A stretch of DNA of 64,000 nt. Source: Onchocerca volvulus (taxonomy: Eukaryota; Nematoda; Chromadorea; Rhabditida; Onchocercidae). A model generated the notes under the pieces. That model saw only the letters and a program-made list of their open reading frames with translations. It searched no databases and was not told the DNA's origin. Positions 1 to 13,100 of this stretch are shown here, piece by piece; positions within the stretch are counted from its first letter, which is position 1, and each line of letters starts with the position of its first letter. The position numbers and the translations under genes were made by a program. Location: positions 13,517,208 through 13,581,207 of the forward strand of contig HG738138.1 in the NCBI GenBank assembly GCA_000499405.2, written 5' to 3'.

Positions 1-398
1 AAAGAGATCTGCGGCGAACAAAAACTTAGCCGAAATCGAAAAATATGTAAATTAAAGTGAAGTGATAGCTCAATAAAGCCCATATCTGAAAAAAGTTAGA
101 CAAAGAATTATATAGTGAGATATGCTGTTTTTTTAAAATAAACATCAAATGAATGGGCGCATGTCTTTTAGATGCAATAATTTCAAAGCAGATGCTTTTT
201 TTCGATGATAAACTGCTGAACTTTTGCGGCTCGATTCTTGCGTCACATCCTCCTTAATTTGCTGCTGCAAGAGAAATCGGCATATTTTTAATTTTTAACT
301 TTTCTCGATTTAAATAAGTCGGAATTTATGCTTAGGCAGTAATTATAGTCTCCCTTACTTTCGAAACTCTTTTCTTAATTCGACTTTTTAATGTTTGA
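1..398. other. AT-rich non-coding edge
   Basis: No reading frame, RNA gene or repeat could be supported here. It lies just 3' of the stop codon of the minus-strand membrane-protein model, so part of it is probably that gene's 3' untranslated region. Confidence 0.4.
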
Positions 399-2857
399 TC
401 AAAATCTCACAATTCCCATATCACTGATAACATGCTTGATAACAGCGTGCTGGGACTGAGGCATTCGCCTAACCAGTAGTAATCGTTGAATGCATTTGAG
501 AAGAACGACAAGCAGAAACAAAATGATACAAACGATTATTGCCGCAAGAAATACAGAAAAGCTTGCCAATCCGACACGAACTATTCGATTCCATTTCCCC
601 GGCAAAGGTTTCTGAAGGGAATTTACATTTTTATAGATTTATCAAATAAGATCTCTATAATGTTATATATTGTAGAAAATAGCAACCATTGTTGTAGATG
701 TATGGTTTAAGTATGGGATCAGTGAACTGTTCCAATCCTGAAATACAATTCTGATTTGTTTTAGTAGTAATGATAAAGTACGGCCTAAGAGTTGTCCTTC
801 TAATTAAAATATCGTTTCAAATGATCCTGCCGGAATTAATTAAGGATGATCAAATATTTGTAATCGAAAATGAAATTATGGACAGCAATATGAAAGCATA
901 TTTTACCAGAGCTGATTTTAATCGTTTTTGCTTATATCACTACTCCTTATTGCTATCCATTTATTGGATTAATAATGATTATCACTAAAAGAAGAATAAG
1001 ATGAATGAGCTGACAATGAACTTACATAATATTCCGTAGATTCATTCAAGTCGGCGAAATTGTAATCTAAGGAAAATTACAATTTGGAAAAAAGATGTTT
1101 CGAAATTTCTTACAGCTATTGAGTGAGAACAAATAAATATTTGAGACGGCATTTGTCTCTTTGTAATGAAAGATGCCATAGGGAAAGAAGGGAAAGAAAA
1201 ATCAGAAAGTTGGACAAGTACCAAAGTTTTACAGAAAGGTACTGTCAAGTGATCATACAGAAATTTTGCTGTTAAACTTAGAACTTACGCCAGATATCTG
1301 AAACTGTCATAATAGTTCTCAAGACAAAACATTCTGGCGAAATTTTGAGAACTTTAAGATGTAAGACAGTAAAAAATAAACCTGCTGGTTCAGTGGAGTT
1401 CACACACACTATCGTTATATTATATATTTCATCCATCGTATCATTGCTGTAGCAAGGTGTATCCCTTCCGACTGCAATACATAAAAAACTACAGATTACT
1501 GTATGATTCAAATGATGAAATAGATTAGACGAGAAGTGATTCTGAAAGTTTCAAATTCGAAAACGGTAGAAATCGAAAAGAAAACATCAAAGGATTACGT
1601 TACAGAGAGTTTATCAATCAAACGTTTTGCGAAATTTGATGAATAACTACGACAATTTGCTTAAAAATAACATGGTCACTTTACGATGTATTGGATGGAT
1701 ATTCTCCTTACTTCATACTTAGATGGTGCAAACTTAGATTCAATAATCAGCAATTAGGTCATATTAAATTTTTGGAACGCACTCTGTTATGTGTTATACA
1801 CATTTTGCTTAATGCCTTATTTGACTTACATTGAAGTTATTAAATAACGAGATACTTTGTAAGCCAATTACTATATTCTCTTCTTTCCCGTAATCATTAT
1901 TTTAGCAGAAAACTGACTGAATGGCTGTTGAAGAGTATAGAAAAATTGTACGATGCCATTGTTCGTATCATCGAGTACAGTATGCATTTGTTTCGAATCC
2001 GCGTTTAATACTTCCCGAATACATTTTTCCATTTGATCATCACTGATATTCCACGCTAATGACATATTGCCATTGTATGTGATTAATTTGCAAGAAGTCA
2101 TGGATTCATTCTGAAGCGAGGAATCTGATTCAAGTAATATCATAAGTCGAAGCATTCCGCATACGAAAAAGGATGAAATGTAATATTTATGAATTCCTGT
2201 TTTGATGTGCGTATATAGTGGAAGATTGCAAACGACTGCGTAAAAAACTCAAATTACTGCTGTAAAAAGAAAATTATTCGCGAAAAATGCAAAGTGATAT
2301 CATAAATTCTGATATTCTGATATCCTATTTTTTTTTCGATATTCTGCTCTAAATTCTGATATTCTATTTTAATAGCATCTATTGGCTAACATTGCCATTA
2401 TTATTTACAGCAATAGCAATTGAATTTCTGCACATGACAAACTGCGAGAGCATGCAAAAAGAGGCAACCATCCAGCGCATGAAGACTATGAGAAAATGTT
2501 GCGGAGGAAAAATGCTGGAAAATCTGAGAAAGTTGGAAATTTTGCATTTTGTGCTTGTTGCAAGAAAAAAAGCGAAAGTTAGCCTAAAGATGCGACAATA
2601 ATCCAAGCCATAAATTGGACTTTTCATTCGCCTATTTATTACTATATTTTCTAAAGAAAAATTCTACTACAGAAAAAAACCATAAGATTCGGTTGACGAT
2701 CTCTGTGACGAATATTTTGAAGCAAAAAGTATACAAGTTGGTCTAAATTATAACAATATACTAATATCTCGGCAGCATCTAAAATAGCACTGCGATACAG
2801 CGGTAATGCAAGCAATAAACAATTGAATGATATCAAGAACGAGTAATTTTTCTTCAT
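399..2857 (-). CDS. Probable single-pass membrane protein with fibronectin-III-like segments
   Basis: This model is assembled from short exons. Exon 2762-2857 encodes a signal peptide (start MKKNYSFLIS). Exon 1914-2110 has a cysteine-bearing stretch with SLAWNIS and EKCIREVL. Exon 1382-1471 has YNITIVCVNSTEPA, which resembles strands F-G of an FN3 domain. Exon 1026-1066 encodes YNFADLNESTEYY, like the FN3 loop before strand F. Exons 687-737 and 399-611 follow, the last giving a strongly hydrophobic helix and a basic cytoplasmic tail ending DMGIVRF. Splice phases agree across the last four exons and across the first two. The junction between 1914 and 1471 is unresolved, and an exon may be missing there. 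Several N-glycosylation sequons fit an extracellular domain. The family is inferred only from short motifs and no orthologue is recognised. Confidence 0.5.
2392..2601 (+). other. Coding-like island in intron of the FN3-like gene
   Basis: This frame is open on the plus strand, is preceded by an acceptor-like tttacag, and encodes a Lys/Glu-rich peptide with a CC pair. A minus-strand frame is open over the same bases. It lies between the first and second exons of the minus-strand membrane-protein model. No function is recognised, and chance openness is possible. Confidence 0.15.
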
Positions 2858-3395
2858 TCTGATGTCAGTTTATGTTACTGAAAAGAATCACCATCCGACT
2901 TATTTGTTCGTAATGCTTTTATAATCTTCAGTGATTGATAAGTATAAAGTTTCGTAATTGGCAAAATCATACGAAGAGATGTGATGTCGAAATTGAATTA
3001 TGTTTATTGCTTTTTTTGTTGAAACGAATGCATCAAATGACATATTATGAACATTAAACAACGTTGGAGAAGCATGTATGCCATTGAATATAAATTTATA
3101 ATTTTCGCATAACATCATAAGTAATTCATTTTTGGTTAATACAATTAATTTGATAATTATAGGCGTCTAAGAATGCTTAAGATGCGACATATGGATTTGC
3201 TTCATTCAAGTAAAAATATTATTTGTAGCAATTTGTAGTAATATAGATGAATGCAGACAAAAATAGAATAAAATTTCAAGCAAATTTCGTGAAAATTTAT
3301 TGGTCTTATTTTCAGAAGGATTCATATCTTCTTACGAAAAATATTTTAATAAAGATGATGCATCTTTTAAAAATTGGTCGGCATCCATCTTGTAT
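2858..3395. other. Intergenic, between Kelch gene 3' end and FN3-like gene
   Basis: This 0.5 kb gap probably holds the Kelch gene's 3' UTR and the promoter of the FN3-like gene. A minus-strand open frame at 2900-3118 has no family signature and was not accepted as coding. Confidence 0.35.
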
Positions 3396-6300
3396 TTATG
3401 TAGTAGTACATTTTGGACGAACAAACGCGTCAATGATTTCATGATTTTCGACTCGAGTAAGATAAAGTGCTGAACGTCTCAAGCTCATCGTTGGTAACTC
3501 GATCCAGCTGTTAGAACGAAAATCGTATGCTTCTGTTTCACCTATGGTGCCAACCATACCTCCATAGCCTCCAGCAACTACCACTTGGTTGTTCAATACT
3601 TCTATACCAAAATTTGAACTGGAACAAAAAAAATTTTAATTGCTGCATAACCATTTTGAATACTTTTAAATTTGTAATCTGATAACAGGGCAAACTTTAT
3701 GATTTTTATTTTTTGTGGACTTGAGATCAATTCCGGATCAAATCTGTGAATGAAATTTAAAACCGTGGTCGATTCATCGACCGTAAGCGATGCCACTTTC
3801 CTTCTCTTGTGTCGATAAATTCGCATGTTTGTAAACGACTGGTGCCATCGAAACCACCACAAATGAATAGAACACCTTCCAGGATGGCTGCACCAACACC
3901 AGAGCGCTAAAATATAAATATTCTTGCTAAGTCGGAGTTTTAAAATTTATCGGTTATTTTGAAGTCTTGGATATTGAACGACTCTGAAGAAAAGGATGAC
4001 TTGGATAAGTTTGTGAAGGACCGGAACTCTGAACGCAGAAGCAGTCACAAAGACACTAACTCGACTTGACATGTTGTTACTCACAATAAACCATCGATCA
4101 CGCTGTGGTTCATAATATTCAATGCTGGCATGACAATTCATTCCGTCAAAACCACCGATGGCATACGCCACATTTTTCATGATCACACAGTGGCCGTCAC
4201 TTCTGCAGTCATATTATAAAAGTATGAAGAAATAAAGATGTAAAAATATGAAGTGAAGATAGAGTGAGATGAATATTATTAAGGTTTTCTTGGGTCGAAA
4301 TAAAGAAATTAACTATGAAAAAATTTCGAATTCATTTTAAAATTTAATGTTATTTTCTTTGACACGAGCAATCCATGTTACATTTCAGTTCAATTCGATA
4401 ATATATAGTTAATTTTCAACTTTTTTACTTAAAATAACCTTCTAACGCTCATCTCGGCAATTCGATGCCATTGATTCGTTGGTATATGCAAAATCTCGGC
4501 AGATCTCAAACGATCGTGATTGTTATAGCCACCGATTGCTATAATTCGTTCCGAATCCAATAAGCCACATCCAACGTAGCATCGCTGATCGTACATTGGT
4601 GCAACTTCTACACATTCCTGCAAATTAACCAGCATTAGTTTTGGTAGTTTAAAGTTTTCAACTTCCAGTTTTGAGTTATCTCATTTACAAATGCTTACTT
4701 TTTCTCCCTTGAATAAAAATTAAAAAAACAAAAATAACGTTTGAATGAATTTCAGTTAGATGAAATGCATATTTAGGAGGTAATCATGAACTGAAGAGGG
4801 GTTTGAATGATTCAGCCCATCTTCAATTATTGTAATTGGTCCGATTTTTCAAACTCCAGTATAATAATTTCATAAAACCTACTTGATTATTTAAACTAAA
4901 TCTTCTCGTTGATCGATAATATTCAGCGCCATTAAAACCGCCAATTGTAAATAAATATTCACCAGTATTGATGACTGCATGGTAGGCACGCGGTAATTCA
5001 AAAAGTTTGAGCTCTGAACGTATCCATCTCTGCGCACGAGAATCAAGCGTTTCTACCAACATCGTTGGGCCTAGATTAGACCAACCACCTAGAAAAGTCA
5101 TTTTCACAGCTGTTTTAAACTGTTTTCGAGATTTTTGAAAGTTTTTCAAAATTTCTGTAACTATAGAAAAATATTATACATTAGAAAATAATTACCACTT
5201 GCTAATAAGACTGAATTTGGCAAACGCGGCTCATTCTCGCTGAAGCCAACAGTGTCATTTCTCCCACAGAGTTCCTGACGTAATTGTATCGCACCTGAAC
5301 CATCGTAATCATTGGCCTTAAATTTTAGCACTCACTTCAATTTATGCAAACCTAACTGAAATTTTCGATATCTTTATCAGATTTGTGGAAAAATTTGTTT
5401 GACGTTTTTAGCAAACTAACCGTAATCCATTTTCGAACCATCGTTGTTTCTTCATTTTTGTTGATATTTAAATGTCTATCGCACAATAATTTCAGAATTT
5501 CTATCTCGGAAAGTCTGGAATCAAACAATTTTTCGAGTAACTCCATAAATGACCACGAAGTTAAATTCGAAATTTAATTGTTATAACCATTAAAAAATTT
5601 TAAACATTACGGTCAATAAGGATGATTGCCAATTAGGGAACATAATAATTTGAAATGTAAAATTAGCTGTATTCGCATTTTCGAGACTTGTCTAATTCGA
5701 CTTCTGATTGAATCAGAATTTCCAAAAAAGATTAATTATAATTTATTTCCAGCGGTTCAGAGTAGTAATTCTTTTTGTATCCAAATTATGAATGGAGTTA
5801 TTTTATCTGTAGCAGCAGATTAAACGTTATTCTGAACGTCTCAAAAAAAAAAGGGGGAACTAACATAAATTAGATTCCCTGATAAGTTTTATCCAAAGGA
5901 TTATTGTTTTATTAACTTCAAACAAAAATTAGTTCAATTTTGTAGTTTTAAAAGCAAAAAATTCAGTTCTGAAACTGACGCAAGAAAAGTATTGTTTATT
6001 AGTAATCGATCGAATTGACGAACAATTATTTTCCACAATTTTTGAGCTAATGGCACATGGCGATTTTCTGAAAACTGCTGTTCAAATCGTATTTTACTCA
6101 TGCGACGATATTTCCATTCCTTTTTCCCTCTTCCATTGATTCCTCATTTCAGTCAAGTTTATGCCAAATGAAATTCGATGAGAATTTATCCTATCTTCTA
6201 TTCTTTCATTTCTTTCCATTACCTTCAGACTTTATGCTTTTTAAATAATATCTGTTGCAAACGAAAAACCTATTTTAAAATTGAAGAAATCCATTAGTTT

Positions 6301-7914
6301 GAAATACCTGCTTTATGATATGCGAGAACTAATGAATCAGCATTTATTTTGGAAACAATCACGTCGGATATAAGTGTCAGCAATGGATCAATCAGCAGGT
6401 AGGACGCTATGTCTAATATCTATTAAAAATTTGAAATTAATTACAAGTAACTATGTACTTAAATTTATGGTTGAATCATAATGAATTCCCTTCTACAAAT
6501 TGTCTAATTTAGCAGGTTATTAAGAATCATTTATTTTTCTAGCTAGCTCAGTAGATTAGATTAGTTGGGTAATACTAAATACAAGTTATCATTATCAGAA
6601 GGTCAGAAGCAACAAGCATTTTCACGCGAAGATGAAAAATGCGAAGCAATTAAAGTTGCTGTGCTCTATAGTGTACTATGCACGTCAACGATTGATTTCA
6701 AGTTATTAAATGTAAATGAATTGTTATTATTATAGTACCTCAAATGCTTTTTGCAAATTCATCCATTCTAAATTTGGCACTTTCCATTTATTTTCACTCA
6801 TAAGTTGATTGAGGATAGCACAGCAATGTAAGAATTCTTCACTCTACAAGCGCCTGATCAATTATCACTGATTTTTATTTCAAGAGGTTAACGAAATAGA
6901 GAAGTTTCTATTTGCTTTTAAATGTAACTGATATTTACATAAATTGCATAAATTATATCAAACTTTCGGAAATTTATTCATTCTCTTTTGATAATAAATT
7001 CTGCCGAATGACAGATACTTTTACTATCGAAAGTATAAAATGATGTGAAGTTTTGACAAACCTTAGTTCTATCAAAACTCAATAATCTGGACTTTGTTTC
7101 CGAGAAACCACCATAAAATGCAGCTCGAAAATATGGAGAAATTTGTGCGAATTCCTTGCGGTCTATTGTAATCTGCAGTCAAAGCTTGAGCTTAATTGAT
7201 AAAAATCTGAAGGTTCCAAGTCGCAACTTTAATCTTATCCAGATATTTTAAAAGTTATCTCTGAATTTTTAGATTTTCCGACTGCTGTATTAAGCATAAC
7301 TTAATGAAAAACAGCGAAAGACAGTAATTCTAATCTTTTCAAGTTGGAATAATCGTGAGAGCTTCTAGACTTCAAATTAATTTCGTACAAAATGTAAAGA
7401 AATTTTTGATACAAGGAGTTTCATTGTGTTAGGTGACTTAATCACGGATCAAAAATTAATTGCTATTTTGAATTGTGGAGTTGAAGATTTATTGTTAATT
7501 CTACAGATTAAGAGTGGGAAAGATATTTCAAACGAGAAATTTTACCACAGTATTTCTATTGAGAATCAGAGTGGCATTAGTAGGAGCTGGCAATTGTGGT
7601 TTGCATAGTTCTGCATGCGCCCTTTTTCTATTAACTGCTGTCGCAGTAATATTGAAGTGTCGCTGCGTTGTGAATTTCGCTGCGGATCCGACGATCAGTG
7701 AGGCAGATGAGAGTGATAAAGCTGATGATAGTATGGCAAGCGATCCGTAATCATTGAATTCTGTTGAGCGAGTTGATAAGGGTGTTGTTGATTCACTTGT
7801 TGAGGACGATTCAGCTGCTATTGTTGTGATTGATGCTTCCACAGGCTGGCGACAATTTTTGCTGGTTCTGCTTTTCCGAGATACCTTCACTGCGCTACTT
7901 TTCGCTTCACTCAT
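3396..7914 (-). CDS. BTB-BACK-Kelch protein
   Basis: Twelve exons give an in-frame model of about 640 residues: 7546-7914, 7062-7172, 6739-6843, 6308-6419, 5976-6067, 5421-5540, 5196-5316, 4883-5088, 4439-4617, 4061-4202, 3764-3906 and 3396-3618. Phases match at every junction. The Ser/Thr-rich N-terminus leads into a BTB fold (EFAQISPYFRAAFYGGFSE, then ILDIASYLLIDPLL). A BACK region follows (HVPLAQKLWKIIVRQFDRLL, then LLCDRHLNI). Six Kelch blades carry GG pairs: GGWSNLG, IGGFNGAEYY, IGGYNNHDRL, IGGFDGMNCH, CGGFDGTSRL and AGGYGGMVG. Proteins of this family are usually substrate adaptors of Cullin-3 ubiquitin ligases or actin-associated scaffolds. The acceptor of the exon starting at 5540 is a weak ATGGAG, the least certain junction. 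Orthology within the Kelch family is not resolved. Confidence 0.85.
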
Positions 7915-10158
7915 ATAAGTTCTTTCATATGAAACAAATTTGATTCAAGCAAAAAATTAACATCTGGAGAAGTTCCTTAAAAAACACATTGTTGAAAGAG
8001 AAACAGAAATAAAAAGCTTAATTTCTGGGCTTTCTCTTTTTTTCACATTTATCCTACATGTTATTCTTACGAACAACCCAAGGAATTTGCTAAAGTAATT
8101 ATTTAATTTAACTCTGATTGCTTTGTGTTCTACAAAATATATCTTGGTGGCAATACTGGTCTATCAGAACTAAAATTTCTTGAAAATTTCGAGTAGCTTT
8201 AGATTAGTACAGACATGGTTTGATATTTCAAGAATGATTTTCAAAATTAATTTTCCCGCATATTGTGTATTACACAGCTATAGTAGCAATAAGTCGAAAT
8301 TTAGGCTTATTTTTTGCGGTTTCATATAGCAATAATGAAATGATTCGGAGATAACTGGAAACTGATAATTTAGATTTGATGAGAGGTGAAGCTCTCGGCC
8401 CTCTTAGCTTGCATCGCTTGAACTGTTAGTATTCTTATTGATGATTCAATTCAAACAACACGATTGATAAACAGTTATCAGCCATACATTGAGCACAGAA
8501 TACAATCTTATTCCGATGCTTTTTTTGATCACTTGTTCCACTGTTCAAAGCAATCTATGCATAGAAAATAATGACGAAGAGTTGAACGTCAAGTGAGTCG
8601 TAATTATGCTAGATTTGACGCGGTTTTAGCCCGACCGTCCGCGGGCGGTGTAAAGATCTGTAAATGATTTTCAATGTTTCCTCAAAGTTATTTATACCTT
8701 TCATTAACAAGAGTGCTGCGAGAAATTTCCATATTTTCTTCCTGAAGAAGGGCCAAATTCTTTATAACTGATAGATATGCACATCTCTTCTTAAGCAGCA
8801 TGGAAAAAATCAGGAATAAGATTTTCCAAATTGCTTCATGACTGTATACAGGTTATAATAAATTTGGAATGTATGCTGTCTTCTAAATAACTTTTTTACA
8901 AATAACTAAAATTATTTCATGATAATAAAAAATTCTATTATAAGCTAAGAAATGTTTAAATTACCCCTCCCTCATTCCCAGTCTTCCTGATTTTTGAGTT
9001 GTAGGCCGAAATATGTAGATCAGATCTAATTGTAGATTGATTAAAGATCTCAAGTTTGGACCTCTATCAGATCGTCTGTGCTTCTCATTTCATCTGATTG
9101 TTTGCTTTCGATTAGCATTCCAATATGCAAATTATTTATGTAGCATAAGAAATACATAGGAAATGAAAATTTATTTCAATTTATTATTTGTTTAGCACTC
9201 TCAGACAGAGCAGTGTAATTTTTTCCTGAGTTTAAAGAAGAGTCAAGTTCTGTTTGACTTTCTTCTAATTTATTTATTTATTTTTTTTTCCAATTTAAAG
9301 ACGCTTATCGAGTTCGAATTTTTCAATCAAAAAAATTTTTAGAAATAGATTTGTGTTCATATGAAATTCATCAGAAGTGTAAGTGTATCATTAAGCTTTT
9401 CTTACATGGCCATTTTTTTTCATTCACACGCCGATATCTATTAAATGTTATCATTATTATATCAAGTTGGGATATTTATCATCTTTATGTATTGCAATAA
9501 GTCTCTTTCATCTGTTAGCCGTTGATTTTCAACTCTACTCATCTTTCAATTATCATTTTTTTAGTATCCACTTTACAGAATCTCAAATCATCAAATCACT
9601 GACGATTCATCTGGCTTGGATAAAGTGAGCAAAGGAAGAACTAAGCCTGGAACTATGGCCAAAGTTTGCCTCATATCTTATCAGTTGATTGAAATCATTA
9701 GCAAACTTCTTAATCTTTTGCCAAACTTTCATCAAAATTGATATGGTCAGCCAGTTCTAATCTATATATTGAATCATTCACTCACATTTTTTTGTTTTAA
9801 CATGGAAGTTGCACATAAATAAATGTACTTCACATGAGAGGTAAAATTAACACAGATCTATTCACAAAACGACAGTCAACACCTAATAAGAGATGTATCA
9901 TTACCGCTATTGAAGTCTGACGAATTGAGTAAGTTTTTGGAAAGTCATTAGAATTATCATTCATGGTTATCATTCTATTATGATATGATATGCTGCTGCA
10001 TAAGATACATAGGATTTTAGCTAGCAATTGCCACATAATTCTTACTGATATCTTATAATTCAATTGACTTCTATTATCTGGTCAACTTCTGATCATGTAA
10101 GATTTATAGAATTGTATGCTTGAGACTACTATCTGATTATTTTGCTCAGATTTTTTAG
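7915..10158. other. Divergent intergenic region between Kelch and ABCG genes
   Basis: The flanking genes point away from each other, so promoters of both should lie here. A missing first coding exon of the ABCG gene is also likely, since its first recognised exon starts mid-codon at an acceptor. A short open piece around 9565-9626 ends at a good donor (gtgagc), but its phase does not fit the next ABCG exon. The only other structure seen is a GC-rich palindrome at 8634-8649. Confidence 0.4.
8634..8649. repeat. GC-rich palindrome in AT-rich intergenic DNA
   Basis: The 16 bases ACCGTCCGCGGGCGGT form a near-perfect inverted repeat centred on CCGCGG. Upstream on the plus strand there is a ctag at about 8609. 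Read on the minus strand this gives a hairpin followed by CTAG, which recalls a Helitron 3' end. The hairpin-to-CTAG distance is longer than usual, so this remains only a possibility. Confidence 0.3.
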
Positions 10159-13100
10159 ATAATGAAGGCAAAACTGTCACATGGACTGATATTACAGTAA
10201 AAGTACCACTTGCCCAGAAATCGTTGTTGCAATGTCTCAAAATCGTCCGGGAATCAAGAAAAACAAAAACCATCCTTAACGAAGGTTGACTAGTAATTTT
10301 TTAGATCAGAAATTCAATATTTTAAAAAAGTTGACCGAAATTATACAAATCTGAATATTTTGGTTAAGAATTAAGAATAAGTTCAAAAATAATCAATTTT
10401 TCTGGATATTACTTTTATTTCATAAAGACACAGATTTTTAATTTCAATAAGAATATACTAGGCATTTAAAACTTATCTTCGACAAGCTACTTTAACTTCT
10501 TTTCTCAGTTTCTGGTTATGCAATGCCCGGTACCATACTTGCGATTATGGGAAGCAGGTATAATTTTTTTGGAACCTGTAAGTTTCAGATAAATCAAATG
10601 CGAAACCCTTTTTTTAAATGGGACAGAAAGTTTGAATGGAATTTATGGTAATAATACTGATGATGATACTGATAATGATGATGCCGACAATAATAAATAT
10701 AACTAAACATGCTTACAGTGGAACGGGTAAAACTGTCCTTCTGAATGCACTTACAATGAATGTATCAAGCGATGTAGAAGTGAAAGGTAATTGAAAGTAA
10801 TGAGAAATGAAATTTTTTTTTTTTTTTTTTTAAATTTTAATTTTTTGCGATAAACGAGTTGGTAACTGAAGCATCGATAAGTAATCATTCATTATCAGAA
10901 TTAATAAAATCCAAATTCCACTGTTTTCTCGAGTTGGAGAAAAAACTTAAAAAACCTTAAAAAGCTTATCTAGGAAATTTAATTTCAAATTCAGAAGAAA
11001 GCTAATTTTCATATTTGATATAAAAACTTTCAATATCGCCAATTTCTCAAATATTCTCTTCATATTTATTAAAAATCTCAGTTTCACTTTTCGCTTTTTC
11101 TGCATGTCTGTCAAATAAATATGATATGACTCGTGAATAAATTCCTTTTTGCTTCAAAAATTTTGAAGAAATTCTTAAAAACTTCTTAAAAAGTGGATTT
11201 TAAATAGATCAAAATTCAGGCAAAATTTTGGTTAATGGCGAACAATTATCATCGACGGATATGCATTGCATATCGCGGTACGTGCATCAGAATGATTTAT
11301 TTATTGGAACTTTGACTGTGCGGGAACAACTTATTTACTCGGTATTGTTTTTTTCTTTTTTTTAATTCATTGAAAGAAAATGAATTTTGTAGGAAATATA
11401 CATATTTGTTGGTTCGGCATAGTGCATAATTTGCAAGGAGATCTCTGTTGCGTTATGATGATATGTAATGCATAAAATATGAAAATTGATTAACTTTCGT
11501 GAGACGCAAACAAGACGTAGCAAAAGACTTAAAGTTTAACTAACTCAAGGCAATTCATACATCTTTTGAAACACCTGGCATCATTTCAGGCCGAACTTCA
11601 AATGGGTCACAGTGTATCGAAAGTTGATCGGTTGAAGAGAGTTGAAGAAGTACTGAAAGAGGTTATTCAGCTATTTCGCTTAATATCTTATCCGAGTAAT
11701 CAGTCTTTATTGCGTTGATATGGAATGAAATTCGCATAGAAACAGTCGCAATACATAATAATGCATATATATATGAAAATTTACACCTTCAAGAGTTCCA
11801 GTTAAACTGCGAGAGAAAATCCGAAGGTTCAGTGCAATATTTCTACTTCGCTGAACAGATAATACAAAATTGATCGCAACGTATTTGGTCGAGCACTACC
11901 GTTGCATGAAGATTTTGCAAATATTTAATTAGTTATTTCAATCTGTCCGCTTGTTAAGCAGACCATCGGTTCTATAAGGTGTCTCTTATTCTAACCAATA
12001 TATCTTCCCTTATTCTGAAAATTTCAGAATGGCTTGTTTTCAGCTTGGCTTGAAGAGATGCGAAACGACTTTGATTGGTGTTACAAACCGACTTAAAGGC
12101 ATCTCTTGTGGTGAAAGTAAACGTCTTGCATTTGCCTGTGAAGTTAGTTCCATTCTCTCTGCACAAGTTCACTCCCACTGAATCATTTTAACCTGAATTC
12201 CGAAGCATAACACGTGTAAATAATAACAGAATCCCCAACTATAGTAATCCTGGGACTTACGCCCACAAACAGACAAGTAAATTCCTGCTAAATCTCGGCA
12301 GTAGCGGTAAATTGACATAGCCAAGACTAAACTTTTAGATTCTTACCGATCCGCTTATTTTATTTTGCGATGAGCCAACATCCGGTTTGGACTCTTTTAT
12401 GGCTGTACAAGTCGTGAATTGCCTGAAAGATGTGGCCAAAAAAGGAAAAACAATAATTACAACGATCCATCAACCGTCCAGTCAAGTATTCAACATGTTT
12501 GACAAGTTCGTCATAAGCAACCATTCCTTGTTAAGTTTAAAATACTAAAAAAGATCTCGAAGTTTGTAGAATATATGCATGAAATTTGCCCAAATTATGG
12601 ATACAAATAATTATCCTTACTGATGACAATAACATGCAAAGTATTAACTTTGAGTCTTTTAGATTCGTATTGATTTTAGGTCATTTAACTGACTAATTTT
12701 TTTTTTAAATTGCAAACTTTATTGACAGATTCACAATTCTTAAAAAGATATATGTGCGTGTGTCAGTCCTGCTGAATAACTTTGTCAGCAGAAAAGACAT
12801 TTTAATCACCAACTTTATCATTACCATCTTGGATGATAAAGGATTATGGCCCACGATGTTTCAGTGTATGTTTCATGTCAATGGGCAGAGTTGCGTATTT
12901 CGGTCCGGTCTCTGAAGCTTGCAAGTTCTTCGGAAAGTTCGCTCCATTCTTTCTATTATCTCTTTTTCTATTGTTTTAAGCTAGTGTCAGTGCTTCCTCT
13001 TCAACATCAAGTCCATCAGAAATTTATTGATATTCATTTCTTTTCAATACAACTTCATTGAGTGTCCGATTCCTGGCTGGTAGCACTTGTTTTTTAATAA

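Noticed and set aside
7514..7750. Plus-strand frame with an acidic end
   Set aside because: It is antisense to the first exon of the Kelch gene, which joins in phase to a BTB exon.
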